A stretch of 64,000 nt of DNA, from contig CAWDTS010000009.1 of the NCBI GenBank assembly GCA_963805325.1, positions 372,001 through 436,000 of the forward strand. Direction: 5' to 3'. Of this stretch, positions 1 to 8,192 are shown piece by piece (the stretch's first letter is position 1; every line of letters begins with the position of its first letter). Source of the DNA: DASWJZ01 sp963805325 (GTDB taxonomy: Bacteria; Pseudomonadota; Alphaproteobacteria; Rhizobiales; Afifellaceae). The notes beneath the pieces were generated by a model. It did no database searches and was not told where the DNA came from. It saw nothing but the letters and a program-made list of their open reading frames with translations. The position numbers and the translations under genes were made by a program.

Positions 1-556
1 CACCGGCGAGGAAGGCGAAAGCCGGGCCGTTCGGCACGCCAACGTGATAGCTGACACGACCGCGGAAATCGTCCGAGGCGCCGGCTTTGAACTCGTAATA
101 GAGATACTCGGCGCCGACGGTCCAATTCCGGTTGATGGTGATTTCGGCGCCGGTTCCGGCCGTCCAGCCGACATTGTCGAAGGATTTAAACGCGGCGCCG
201 CCCGTCGCGTAGACAAAGAAGCGGTCGAAGGCCAAACCGCCGCGCAGACGCAGCGAGCCGACGGCGTCTGTCCCCTGCCAGTCGACCCAACTTCCGTCCC
301 CCTCCACACCGACGACGAAGGCATCCTTCTGCCAGTTGACGCCGGCCTGACCACCGATCACGCGACCGTCGACGAAAGGAGACTGCCCGAAGCCCCAGCC
401 TCCGTGCCCGCCGAAATAAAATCCGCTCCAGTTGAAGGCGACCGGTGCCGACGCCGTCAGAACGGGAGGCAGCATGACCGGAGGTGGAAGATCGGCGGCG
501 GCGGCAACGCAAGTCAACGTTGCAAGCGCGCAGGCGCAAGCAGCACCACGCAGCAT
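1..556 (-). CDS. Outer-membrane beta-barrel protein, Omp25/31-like (3' end cut by window edge)
   Basis: The minus-strand frame starts at ATG 556 and stays open to the left edge, so the C-terminal part is missing. The first ~20 residues form a signal peptide (Ala/Cys-rich, ending near Ala-Ala-Ala-Asp). A short Pro-rich linker follows, then the motif FNWSGFYFGGHGGW, which is characteristic of the small opacity/Omp25-Omp31 barrels common in Rhizobiales. Later alternating strands include GVNWQKDAFVVGVEGD and WTVGAEYLYYEF, typical barrel repeats. The family sits in the outer membrane as an abundant structural or porin-like protein. The exact role here is unknown. Confidence 0.8.
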   Translation of the reverse strand, partial: MLRGAACACALATLTCVAAAADLPPPVMLPPVLTASAPVAFNWSGFYFGGHGGWGFGQSPFVDGRVIGGQAGVNWQKDAFVVGVEGDGSWVDWQGTDAVGSLRLRGGLAFDRFFVYATGGAAFKSFDNVGWTAGTGAEITINRNWTVGAEYLYYEFKAGASDDFRGRVSYHVGVPNGPAFAFLAG

Positions 557-644
557 TCTAGGCCCCCCTGCCCCGAGCGTCGGGCTCAAGGCAGTATTCA
601 GCAGCGATCCACCGCCTGGGGCAAGGAAATTCCGGACCCCGCGC

Positions 645-980
645 CTATTGCACCTTCTCGACGAAAACGCGAATCCGCCCACCGCAGGAGAGCCCGACGC
701 GCCAGGCGGTCTCGTCGGCGACGCCGAACTCAAGCATCCGCGGTTCGCCGGAGGCGATCACGTCGAGCGCCTCGCCGACGACCGCGCCTTCGACGCAGCC
801 GCCGGAGACGGAGCCTTCGAAATTCCCCTCGCCGTCTACGACGAGGTGACTGCCGATGGGCCGCGGCGCCGAGCCCCAGGTCTCAACGACGGTCGCAAGC
901 GCCACGTCGCGGCCTTCTGAGCGCCAGTGCTCCGCCGCGGCAAGCACGTCCAGATGCGGATCGAGCTCTGTTTCGGCCAT
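645..980 (-). CDS. XdhC/CoxI family protein, single N-terminal domain
   Basis: This 111-residue protein matches the XdhC_CoxI domain throughout: an N-terminal helix, then TVVETWGSAPRPIGS and GSVSGGCVEGAV, the glycine-rich family signatures. Full XdhC has an additional Rossmann domain that is absent here; a one-domain form is usual for CoxI-type accessory proteins. The family helps mature molybdenum hydroxylases (xanthine dehydrogenase, CO dehydrogenase type) by handling the molybdenum cofactor. I chose ATG 980 over ATG 986 because GGAG lies 8 bases upstream of it. No molybdenum hydroxylase genes are in the window, but a MoxR/VWA pair of the CoxD/CoxE type is encoded on the same strand at 8.2-10.3 kb. 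Confidence 0.82.
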   Translation of the reverse strand: MAETELDPHLDVLAAAEHWRSEGRDVALATVVETWGSAPRPIGSHLVVDGEGNFEGSVSGGCVEGAVVGEALDVIASGEPRMLEFGVADETAWRVGLSCGGRIRVFVEKVQ

Positions 981-1074
981 CGTCATGTCTCCCAGGGCGA
1001 TTACATCTGCATCTTAGACGTAGGTGCACCCCCCGCAACGCACAAGACGTGGCTGAGTCAGCCGCGGGCGATAA

Positions 1075-1092
1075 GGCCCGCCGAGGCGGGCC
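1075..1092 (-). terminator. Hairpin downstream of the nirK remnant
   Basis: An 8-bp perfect inverted repeat (GGCCCGCC / GGCGGGCC) with a two-base centre lies 20 bases after the stop of the nitrite reductase remnant. On the minus strand it is followed by TTAT. It resembles an intrinsic terminator for the ctaG/PCu(A)C/nirK strand, but the T tract is weak. Confidence 0.45.
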
Positions 1093-1112
1093 CTTCGCAG
1101 GATTCTTCGCCG

Positions 1113-1640
1113 TCAGTGCGCCATGCCCATCTTCTCAGGCGCCTCATTGGGCTTGAATATCTCCGGCTGTTCCTCGCCGTCGACGACGAGTTGGCAGATC
1201 AGACCGCGCGCCGCCCGCCACAGGGCATGGTCGACGAGCGTGTAGGTGCCCGGCACCTCGACCTTGAAGTCCACCGCGGTCGCACCGCCCGGCGGAACCG
1301 TCACCGTCTGCACGTCGGTCAGCGGCGCGGATGTCAGCGAGGCAAGATTGTAAACGTGATCGAACATCTCGCCGATCACATGGAAGCTCGAGGTCTTGTT
1401 CGGACCGCCGACGCCGAAAAAGATGCGGACAGTCTCGCCGACCTTGGCGTGGAGTGCCTCGTCGCCGGTAAGCGCGTTCGCCGCGCCGTTGAAGACGTAG
1501 TATTCCGGCGTCTCATTCATGAGCTTGTCGTAGCTTTCGCTCAGCTCGCCCTTCGTGCCGAACGCCTGCTCGGTATAGAGTTCGCCCTGCATCACGTAGA
1601 ACTCGTGATCGACCTTGGGCAGACCGCCTTCCGGCTCCAC
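1113..1640 (-). pseudogene. nirK: Copper nitrite reductase (NirK), C-terminal cupredoxin half only
   Basis: The frame reads VEPEGGLPKVDHEFYVMQGELYT and continues to the C-terminus of a NirK of the AniA-like class. It is the second cupredoxin domain only: it keeps FHVIGEMFDHV and VDHAL, which carry the domain-2 histidines that complete the type 2 copper site between subunits. The first cupredoxin domain, with the type 1 copper site and the other type 2 ligands, is absent. Full NirK is about 340-380 residues; this has 175. The homologous frame begins directly after the stop codon of the PCu(A)C gene (12 bases away), as if an internal deletion joined the two. A GTG at 1640 could start translation but has no clear ribosome site. 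Without domain 1 it cannot be a working nitrite reductase. Confidence 0.75.
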
Positions 1641-1652
1641 CAGGTCGTTCTG

Positions 1653-2114
1653 CTAGTCGCCGGGTGTTTTCTGAACGAAGACGTCAACGGTGATCGTCCC
1701 GGCGTTCTTGAACGTCAGCGTCACCGGGAACGCGTCGCCTTCCTTCACGGGATGCTTGAGCCCGGTCACTTCGAGGTGGTCGCTGAATGCGGCGAGCGAC
1801 ACCGGCTCGCCGGGCGGAAGCTTCAACCCCTCGCCCCACGGCTCGGTCGCGCCGTCCTTGCTCTGCAAAACGACTGCGTCGCCGAGCGGCGAGCTTGCGG
1901 ACACCAGATAGTCGGCAGTCTTGCCGGTCTGGAAGAGCGGGCCATAGACCGCCGCGTTCTTCTCAGCGCTCGGCAGCGCCCAGACGTGCCCGATCTCGAT
2001 GGTCCCAAGCTTGTAGCTGTGCGCCGAAGCAGGCGCGGCCAAACCAAGAGCCATCGGAACGAAGGCCGCAAGGCCGAACCCGAGGCTCGCTCGCCATCCA
2101 AATCTCGATCGCAT
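1653..2114 (-). CDS. PCu(A)C-like periplasmic copper chaperone with degenerate ligands
   Basis: A 153-residue secreted protein. It starts at ATG 2114 after AGGAAGG, followed by a basic N-terminus and a hydrophobic signal peptide ending APASA. The mature part has the PCu(A)C fold pattern (IEIGHVWALPS, then EPVSLAAFSDHLEVTGLKHPVKEGD). The family carries copper to cytochrome oxidase with a conserved H(M)X10MX21HXM set. Here the position of the first His reads LQSK, no Met follows, and the final HXM reads HLE, so only one ligand survives. It lies 14 bases after ctaG, another copper-insertion gene, on the same strand. It may be a structural relative that no longer binds copper in the usual way. 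Confidence 0.75.
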   Translation of the reverse strand: MRSRFGWRASLGFGLAAFVPMALGLAAPASAHSYKLGTIEIGHVWALPSAEKNAAVYGPLFQTGKTADYLVSASSPLGDAVVLQSKDGATEPWGEGLKLPPGEPVSLAAFSDHLEVTGLKHPVKEGDAFPVTLTFKNAGTITVDVFVQKTPGD

Positions 2115-2128
2115 ACCTTCCTCTCCCC

Positions 2129-2788
2129 TCAATCGCGCGGCGCGTCGTTTAGGAAACCGCTGTCCTGACCCTTGCCGATCGCGGCGGCTTCCTCGGTCGA
2201 CCCGGTGCTGAGGTCGCGTGCCTGAGCGAGCCGGTCCGGATCGTCGCCCTCCTTGTAGAAGGTGTAGGAGAGCGTCACGCGGCGCAGCGCCAGCGCCTGC
2301 TTGTCTTCGAGAAGATGCTTGTCGAGGTAGAAGAGCACCGGCATCCGCGCCGATTCGCCGGGGCCGAGCTTCTCGTCGGTGAAGCAGAAGCATTGGATCT
2401 TGAAGAAATAGGGCGCCACCTGGAACGGCGTCACATTGAACACCGCGTGCGCCACGATCGTCTTATCGGAGAGATTCTTGGCGTAGTAGTAGATCGTCGT
2501 CGGCTTCCCGATCTCGGCCACGACCTGCCGCTCTTCGGGGTGGAAATCCCAGTTAAGCCCGTCCGCGACATTAGCGTCAAAGGAAACGCTGACCGTCTCC
2601 CCCGCCACCGCCCCGGTCGGGCTCGATGTGATCAAGGCGCGTCGCGTGGTGCCGCCATAGCCGGTTGCCGCGCAAAAAAGCCTGTAGAGCGTCGGCGAAT
2701 AGATCACGCCGGCCGTCGGCAGTGCGAGCAGCCCTACGCAGAGAGCAATCGCGCCCCGCTGACTCAGCCTGCGATCCTTATCCGGCAT
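2129..2788 (-). CDS. ctaG: Cytochrome c oxidase assembly protein CtaG/Cox11
   Basis: This 219-residue protein has one N-terminal membrane segment (residues ~12-30) and a periplasmic domain. The domain contains the family signature FKIQCFCFTDEKL, with the CFCF copper-binding cysteines, and the expected FYLDK segment. Cox11/CtaG delivers copper to the CuB site of subunit I of aa3-type cytochrome c oxidase. In most Alphaproteobacteria it sits inside the ctaC-ctaD-ctaB-ctaG-ctaE cluster. Here no oxidase genes are adjacent, and it leads a short run with the PCu(A)C-like gene and the nirK remnant. The C-terminus carries a ~25-residue acidic/polar extension. Confidence 0.9.
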   Translation of the reverse strand: MPDKDRRLSQRGAIALCVGLLALPTAGVIYSPTLYRLFCAATGYGGTTRRALITSSPTGAVAGETVSVSFDANVADGLNWDFHPEERQVVAEIGKPTTIYYYAKNLSDKTIVAHAVFNVTPFQVAPYFFKIQCFCFTDEKLGPGESARMPVLFYLDKHLLEDKQALALRRVTLSYTFYKEGDDPDRLAQARDLSTGSTEEAAAIGKGQDSGFLNDAPRD

Positions 2789-2899
2789 TGGCTCGACAGT
2801 CGAAAAATCGAATGCCGCGCAACTACCACCAACCGGGCAAAAGGACGTGCGGCCTGACGGCGCATGCGACGGACGGCCACGCGGGGCCGTCCCGGCGGG

Positions 2900-3835
2900 C
2901 TATTCCTTCACAGCTCCGGTCATCGACGAAACGTAGTGCTCGACGAAGAACGAGTAGAGCACCGCCACGGGCAGCGAGCCCATGAGCGCGCCGGCCATCA
3001 ACGAGCCCCAATGGTAGACGTCGCCCTCGACAAGCTCCGTCAGCACGCCGACCGGCACGGTCTTGTGCTCGGTGGAGGAGATGAAGGTCAGGGCGTAGAT
3101 GAACTCGTTCCAGGACAGCGTGAAGGCGAAGATGCCGGCGGAGATGAGGCCGGGCACGGAGAGCGGCAGCAGGATCTTGACCAGAATCTGCACGCGCGAG
3201 GCGCCGTCGATCAGCGCACATTCCTCAAGCTCGTAGGGAATGGAGCGGAAGTAGCCCATCAGGAGCCAGGTGCAGAACGGGATGAGGAAGGTCGGGTAGG
3301 TCAGGATCAGCGCGAAGGGCGAGTCGAAGAGGCCGTATTTGAAGACCATCGTCGCAAGCGGAATGAAGAGGATCGACGGCGGCACCAGATAGGCGAGGAA
3401 AATCACCATCCCCGTGACGCGCGCGCCCGTAAAGCGGATGCGCTCGATCGCGTAAGCCGCGCAGACCGCGCAGACCAGCGAGATGAAGGTCGCGGCGACC
3501 GAGATCAGCATCGTATTCCAGAGCCACTGCGGATAGTCGGTCTCGAAGAACAGCTTGTGCAGGTTCGCGAGCGTCGGATGGGCTACCCAATAGGGGTTGA
3601 AATCCTTGAAATTGTAGAGTTCGTCGTTCGATTTGAAGGTCGTTATGACCATCCAGTAGAACGGGAACAGGAGCACAAAGAGGAAGACTGCCAGAGGCAG
3701 ATAAAGCGTGACCAGACGGCGCGGTATCGATTCCAGGTAGTCCATGCCGGCGGAATCGTCGCGCTTGCGCCGCCTCCGTCCGCGAAGCTCCCGCTTCACC
3801 GCTCCATCGCGCGCGTCTTCGGCGGTCACGGTCAT
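2900..3835 (-). CDS. Sugar-type ABC transporter permease (MalG/UgpE family)
   Basis: This 311-residue inner-membrane permease has six predicted membrane segments after a basic N-terminal tail of ~40 residues. The cytoplasmic EAA loop, which contacts the ATPase, reads EECALIDGASRVQILVKILLPLSVPGL in outline (key residues E, A, DGA, G, P). It is the last gene of a four-gene minus-strand operon: ATPase, binding protein, two permeases. The gap to the upstream permease is 25 bases. The CUT1 family imports oligosaccharides, polyols or glycerol-3-phosphate; the substrate cannot be read from the sequence. Confidence 0.92.
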   Translation of the reverse strand: MTVTAEDARDGAVKRELRGRRRRKRDDSAGMDYLESIPRRLVTLYLPLAVFLFVLLFPFYWMVITTFKSNDELYNFKDFNPYWVAHPTLANLHKLFFETDYPQWLWNTMLISVAATFISLVCAVCAAYAIERIRFTGARVTGMVIFLAYLVPPSILFIPLATMVFKYGLFDSPFALILTYPTFLIPFCTWLLMGYFRSIPYELEECALIDGASRVQILVKILLPLSVPGLISAGIFAFTLSWNEFIYALTFISSTEHKTVPVGVLTELVEGDVYHWGSLMAGALMGSLPVAVLYSFFVEHYVSSMTGAVKE

Positions 3836-3860
3836 GGCTTGCCTGCGGTTCGCGTCGCCA

Positions 3861-4811
3861 TCAATCCCCGCCTCCCTGCTGCCAGCGGCGGCGCTGCAGC
3901 CCGAAATAGCTGAACAGGATCGCGCCGAGCAGGAACGGGATCATGGCCACGGCGATCGCCGCGCCGCCGCCGAGGTCGCCGCCCGGAATGGCGCGCTGGA
4001 AGGAGAGCGTCGCCATCAGGTGCGTGGCGTTCAGCGGGCCGCCGCGCGTGATCACGTAGATGAGCTGGAAATCCGTGAAGGTGAAGAGCACGGAGAACGT
4101 CATCACCACCGCGATGATCGGCGTCAGCATCGGGAAAGTCACGAAACGGAAGCGCTGCCAGCCGGTGGCGCCGTCGATCACGGCCGCCTCGTAAAGCGAC
4201 TGCGGGATGGTCTGCAGGCCGGCAAGCAACGTGATGGCTACGAAGGGGATGCCGCGCCAGATGTTCGCCGCTATGACGCTCGCCCGGGCGTTGTTCCGAG
4301 TGCCGAGGAAGTCGATGTAGTGGTCGATCAGTCCCATCCTCTCGAGCGTCCATGAGATGATCGAGAACTGGCTGTCGTAGAGCCACCAGAAGGCTATCGC
4401 GGAGAGCACGGTCGGCACGATCCACGGCAGAAGAACGACCGCGCGAAGAATCGCCTTGAACGGCAGGTGGCGATTGAGAAGCAGAGCCAACCAGAGACCG
4501 AGGGCGAATTTCCCGAGCGAGGCGACGACCGTGTAGAGGAACGTATTGAAGACGGCGAGCCAGAAGACGCTGTCGTCCCAGAGGTCCTGGAAATTCTGCA
4601 GGCCGATGAAGACGCCCGCCCGCCCGATCCGCGTGTCGGTCATTGACAGCCAGACGCCGAGCCCAAGCGGATAGGCGAGAAAAAACAGAAGCACGAGCCC
4701 GGCCGGCACCATGAACCAGAAGCCGGCAAAATTCCGATGTCTCGTCAGCCGGTCCAGGCGCGTTCCGCTTTGCCCGTAGGCCAGCGGCAGAGCTTCAGTT
4801 TGAAGGGCCAT
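3861..4811 (-). CDS. Sugar-type ABC transporter permease (MalF/UgpA family)
   Basis: This 316-residue protein has six hydrophobic segments and the permease EAA motif (YEAAVIDGATGWQRFRFVTFPML, key residues EAA, DGA, G and P). ATG 4811 is preceded by GGAGG at 9 bases. It pairs with the MalG-type permease downstream to form the heterodimeric channel of a CUT1 importer. The 105-base gap to the binding-protein gene upstream is long for this operon and could hold an RNA-processing or attenuation element, as is common after binding-protein genes. I could not define one clearly. Confidence 0.92.
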   Translation of the reverse strand: MALQTEALPLAYGQSGTRLDRLTRHRNFAGFWFMVPAGLVLLFFLAYPLGLGVWLSMTDTRIGRAGVFIGLQNFQDLWDDSVFWLAVFNTFLYTVVASLGKFALGLWLALLLNRHLPFKAILRAVVLLPWIVPTVLSAIAFWWLYDSQFSIISWTLERMGLIDHYIDFLGTRNNARASVIAANIWRGIPFVAITLLAGLQTIPQSLYEAAVIDGATGWQRFRFVTFPMLTPIIAVVMTFSVLFTFTDFQLIYVITRGGPLNATHLMATLSFQRAIPGGDLGGGAAIAVAMIPFLLGAILFSYFGLQRRRWQQGGGD

Positions 4812-4916
4812 GTTCCGTCACCTCCAGGTGACGTGCCTCGTCACAATCGGGGTGTCGCAATCGGCGCATCGCTATTGGGCGCCGCCGGTGAAGGCGGCAC
4901 CCAAGCGCTTGACGGT

Positions 4917-6236
4917 TCAGACCTTGTAGAAGCGGTTGGCCCGCTTCTCCGCCTTCGCCGCCGCCTCCTGCGGCGTCGCATCGCCTGAGCAGACCGATGC
5001 GAACATGTCGACCACGATGTAGTCGGCCATCGCCGCGGCGGACGAGTAGCCGAGATCACCCGAATAGCCGTTCCACAGCATGTTCTTCACAGCGTCGCGA
5101 TAGGGCACCGCCTTCGGATCGTCGTGCCACACGGAGTTGTCCTTGTAGGCATCGAGCGGATGCGAGACGTAGCCGAGCGAGGCCGCCTGCCATGCTTCGT
5201 ATTGCGGCTTCTCCATCATGAAGCGCAGGTATTCCTTCGCCGCATTCGGATACTTCGAATACTTGAAGATCATTCCCTGCGTGCAGAGATGCAGCTCCGT
5301 CGGCTTGCCCACGGGGCCGATCGGCATGTCCTGGTGATAGATGTCCTCGGCCAGCGCATGCACTTTCGCGTCGTCCGACTTCAACGCGGCGTAATAGATG
5401 GAGATGCCGTTGTTGGTTGCCGAGAGATCGCCCGCGAGGAACACCTTGTTGTTGTTCGAATCGTTCCAGGAGAGCGTGCCCGGCACCCAATACTGGTAGA
5501 GTCCCTTCACCCAATCGAGCGCGGCGATGGTCTCCGGGCTGTTGATGACGACGGTGTTGCCCTCGTCGACCATCTTGCCGCCGAAGCCCCAAAGCACTGT
5601 GTGCGTCCAGCCGTTGCCGTCGCCGACCGCGTGGCCAAGCGCCATGCCCATCGGGTGGCCGTTGGCGTGGAGCTTCTTGGCTATGTCGGAAATCTTGTCC
5701 GGGTCGGTCGGGAATTCGTCGTAGCCCGCGTCGTTCACCATGGATTTGCGATACACCATGCGGGCGCCGGCAGCGCCGAGCGGAAGCGCGATCCACTCGC
5801 CGTTATGCTTGCCATAACGCTGCGGCGCATCGTACCAGCCGCCGTACTTGTTGCCGAGATATTCGGCGAGGTCGGTCACCGGAACGAGCTTCTCCGGATA
5901 AAGATGCGGATCGTCGTACCAGCCGAAGATGATGTCCGGCCCGGAGCCGACATTCGCCGCGACCGCCGCCTTCGGACGGATGTCTTCCCAGGATTCCGCC
6001 TCGAGCTTCACCGGGACGCCGGTCACCTCAGTGAACTTCTTGGTGTTGGCGTTCCACTGATCCTCGTCGCCCTGCACGAACTTCGACCAGCGAAGCACGC
6101 GGAGCTGCGCGCCGTCTTCGGGCTTGAAGCTCATGTCGTCGGCCAGAGCCGGCGTGCCGCCCAGAAGCCTGGCACCCGCGGCGCCGACGGCGAGGCCGGC
6201 GCTCGTACGCAGCAGATCGCGTCTTGAAATTCCCAT
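4917..6236 (-). CDS. ABC transporter substrate-binding protein, UgpB family, Tat-exported
   Basis: The start at ATG 6236 is supported by GGGAGGAAA seven bases upstream; a codon further out at 6260 is less likely. The N-terminus MGISRRDLLRTSAG is a twin-arginine signal, so the protein is probably exported folded to the periplasm. About 439 residues match the COG1653 sugar-binding fold, including VKLEAESWEDIRPK and GSGPDIIFGW near the N-lobe. It is the second gene of the operon, after the ATPase, and would deliver an oligosaccharide, polyol or glycerol phosphate to the two permeases. The ligand is unknown. Confidence 0.9.
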   Translation of the reverse strand: MGISRRDLLRTSAGLAVGAAGARLLGGTPALADDMSFKPEDGAQLRVLRWSKFVQGDEDQWNANTKKFTEVTGVPVKLEAESWEDIRPKAAVAANVGSGPDIIFGWYDDPHLYPEKLVPVTDLAEYLGNKYGGWYDAPQRYGKHNGEWIALPLGAAGARMVYRKSMVNDAGYDEFPTDPDKISDIAKKLHANGHPMGMALGHAVGDGNGWTHTVLWGFGGKMVDEGNTVVINSPETIAALDWVKGLYQYWVPGTLSWNDSNNNKVFLAGDLSATNNGISIYYAALKSDDAKVHALAEDIYHQDMPIGPVGKPTELHLCTQGMIFKYSKYPNAAKEYLRFMMEKPQYEAWQAASLGYVSHPLDAYKDNSVWHDDPKAVPYRDAVKNMLWNGYSGDLGYSSAAAMADYIVVDMFASVCSGDATPQEAAAKAEKRANRFYKV

Positions 6237-6301
6237 TCTCTTTCCTCCCTGGTTGTTCACGGGGCCCTTTTTTGGGCCTCTCGTTCAGTCGGATTCCTGC
6301 A

Positions 6302-7363
6302 TCAAATTCGTTCGCCGGTTCCCTTATCGAAAAGATGGACGTGGGTGATGTCGGGCGCGAGGTTCACCTTCTCGCCCGGCCGCAACATAAGGCGCTCGCG
6401 CAGCACCGCGGTGATCTGCTGCCCGTCGAGGCGTGCGAAGATCTGCACTTCCGCGCCGGTCGGCTCGACAACGACGACCTCCACCTCGGTGCCATCGTCA
6501 CGGACGGCGAGATGCTCGGGGCGGATGCCGTAGGTCACCGCCTGCCCCTCGCGCGCCGCGGTGTCGGGCGAAACCGGCAAACGCCGACCGTTCGCCGTTT
6601 CGAACCAGAGACCGGAATTCTTGACGATCTTCCCCTCGAGAAAGTTCATCGCGGGCGAGCCGATGAAGCCGGCGACGAAGATGTTGCGCGGCGTGTCGTA
6701 AAGATCGAGCGGCGCGCCAACCTGCTCCACCTCGCCGTCATGCATGACCACGATCTTGTCGGCCATGGTCATGGCTTCGATCTGGTCATGGGTCACGTAG
6801 ACGGTAGTGGTCCTCAGCCGCTGGTGCAGTTCCTTGATCTCGGTGCGCATGGCGACGCGGAGCTTGGCGTCGAGGTTCGACAGCGGCTCGTCGAAGAGGA
6901 AGACCTGCGGGTCGCGCACGATGGCGCGGCCCATGGCGACGCGCTGGCGCTGGCCGCCGGAGAGCTGACGCGGATAGCGCGCGAGATATGGCTCCAGACC
7001 AAGGATATCCGCGGCCTTCTTCACGCGCTCCTCGATGACGCGCTTCTCGATGCGCCGCAGCTTCAGCGAGAAGCCCATGTTGTCGGCGACCGTCATGTGC
7101 GGGTAGAGCGCGTAATTCTGGAAAACCATGGCGATGTCGCGCTCTTTCGGCGGGACATTGTTGACGACGCGCTCGCCAATCAGGATGTCGCCCATCGAGA
7201 TCTGCTCGAGCCCGGCGATCATTCTCAAAAGCGTCGACTTTCCGCAGCCGGAAGGACCGACGAGAATGACGAATTCCCCGTCGGTGATGTCGACATTCAC
7301 GCCATGGATGACTTCCACCTGCCCGAAGGACTTGCGCACATCGCGAAGCGCTACTGGTGCCAT
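6302..7363 (-). CDS. ABC transporter ATP-binding protein, UgpC/MalK type
   Basis: The product has the full MalK-type layout. The nucleotide-binding domain has Walker A GPSGCGKST, signature LSGGQRQR and Walker B VFLFDEP, then a C-terminal TOBE/regulatory domain (VTYGIRPEHL). About 353 residues from ATG 7363; an in-frame start at 7432 would add 23 unconserved residues. It energises the CUT1 importer encoded by the next three genes, and is the first gene of that operon. The 130-base gap upstream is the likely promoter region. Confidence 0.92.
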   Translation of the reverse strand: MAPVALRDVRKSFGQVEVIHGVNVDITDGEFVILVGPSGCGKSTLLRMIAGLEQISMGDILIGERVVNNVPPKERDIAMVFQNYALYPHMTVADNMGFSLKLRRIEKRVIEERVKKAADILGLEPYLARYPRQLSGGQRQRVAMGRAIVRDPQVFLFDEPLSNLDAKLRVAMRTEIKELHQRLRTTTVYVTHDQIEAMTMADKIVVMHDGEVEQVGAPLDLYDTPRNIFVAGFIGSPAMNFLEGKIVKNSGLWFETANGRRLPVSPDTAAREGQAVTYGIRPEHLAVRDDGTEVEVVVVEPTGAEVQIFARLDGQQITAVLRERLMLRPGEKVNLAPDITHVHLFDKGTGERI

Positions 7364-7495
7364 AGGACGTTCGTTCCCCTCTGTTGATTCTTTCGCGCTG
7401 GCGCGTTTATCCGGCGCTCCGGAGCCATTCAATGAATGATTGCATGGCCGACTCCCTATGCCAACCGGGAAAGCCGTTCCGGATTTGATCCGCGC

Positions 7496-8182
7496 TCAGG
7501 CGGCGCCGGTTGAGGCGACGCTTATGACGATGGCCGCGAAGTGCGTCGCGGCGGCAGCGACCACGAAGCCGTGCCAGATCGCGTTTTGGAACGGCAGCCG
7601 CTCCCAGAGGTGGAAGATCAGGCCGGCCGTATAGAGCCCGCCGCCGACTACGAGGAGCACGAGAGCCGGCGTATCGAGAGCGTGGATGAGAGGCGGCAGC
7701 GCGATGACGCCGAGCCAGCCGAGCGCCAAATAAAGCCCGAGTGACACCCGGTCGAACAGCCGGCTATGGAACAGGCGAAGTGCCACGCCGGCCAATGCCA
7801 CGGTCCAGACCACGCTCGTGAGGCTGAGGCTCCAGGCGCCGGTCAGGTCGAGCAGCGTAAACGGTGTGTAGGTGCCGGCGATCATCAGGAAGATCGCCGA
7901 ATGGTCGAGACGTTTCAACCAGTCGGCGTGGCGCGTGAAGCGACCGAGATTGAAGGCGCAGGAGCAGCCGAGCATGGAGAGGAGCCCGACCGAATAGATG
8001 GCGACGGCGGCGACGTCTTGCGTGCCCCCGCGGCGCGCTGCGATCGTGAGCAGCGCCGCTGCCCCGATCAGGCCCGCGAGAATCGCAAGCACGTGGATCG
8101 CGCCGTCGACGCCAATCTCCCAACGATGAAAGCGCCGCCTCACCGCCTCGGCCGAAAGCTCCAGTGCTTCGCGGGCGGTCAT
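7496..8182 (-). CDS. Hemolysin III / TrhA (PAQR-like) membrane protein
   Basis: A 228-residue integral membrane protein with seven hydrophobic segments after a 25-residue cytoplasmic N-terminus. The family pattern is visible: CSCAFNL near segment 2-3, RLDHSAIFLMIAGTYTPF (conserved D and H), and IWHGFVVAAAATHFAAI at the end (final H residues of the metal site). The PAQR/HlyIII family has a Ser-Asp-His metal site and is linked to membrane lipid homeostasis; the name hemolysin is historical. It lies 10 bases downstream of the VWA gene and could be its operon partner. Confidence 0.85.
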   Translation of the reverse strand: MTAREALELSAEAVRRRFHRWEIGVDGAIHVLAILAGLIGAAALLTIAARRGGTQDVAAVAIYSVGLLSMLGCSCAFNLGRFTRHADWLKRLDHSAIFLMIAGTYTPFTLLDLTGAWSLSLTSVVWTVALAGVALRLFHSRLFDRVSLGLYLALGWLGVIALPPLIHALDTPALVLLVVGGGLYTAGLIFHLWERLPFQNAIWHGFVVAAAATHFAAIVISVASTGAA

Positions 8183-8192
8183 CGGGGCGCTC

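Noticed and set aside
2864..3913. A 349-codon open frame opposite the MalG-type permease
   Set aside because: Composition is extreme (runs of Arg, Glu, Asp), it has no ribosome site, and the permease on the other strand is certain.
4812..4916. Possible small gene or riboregulator between the ABC binding protein and permease genes
   Set aside because: No convincing start, ribosome site or stable long stem; only the usual gap after a binding-protein gene.
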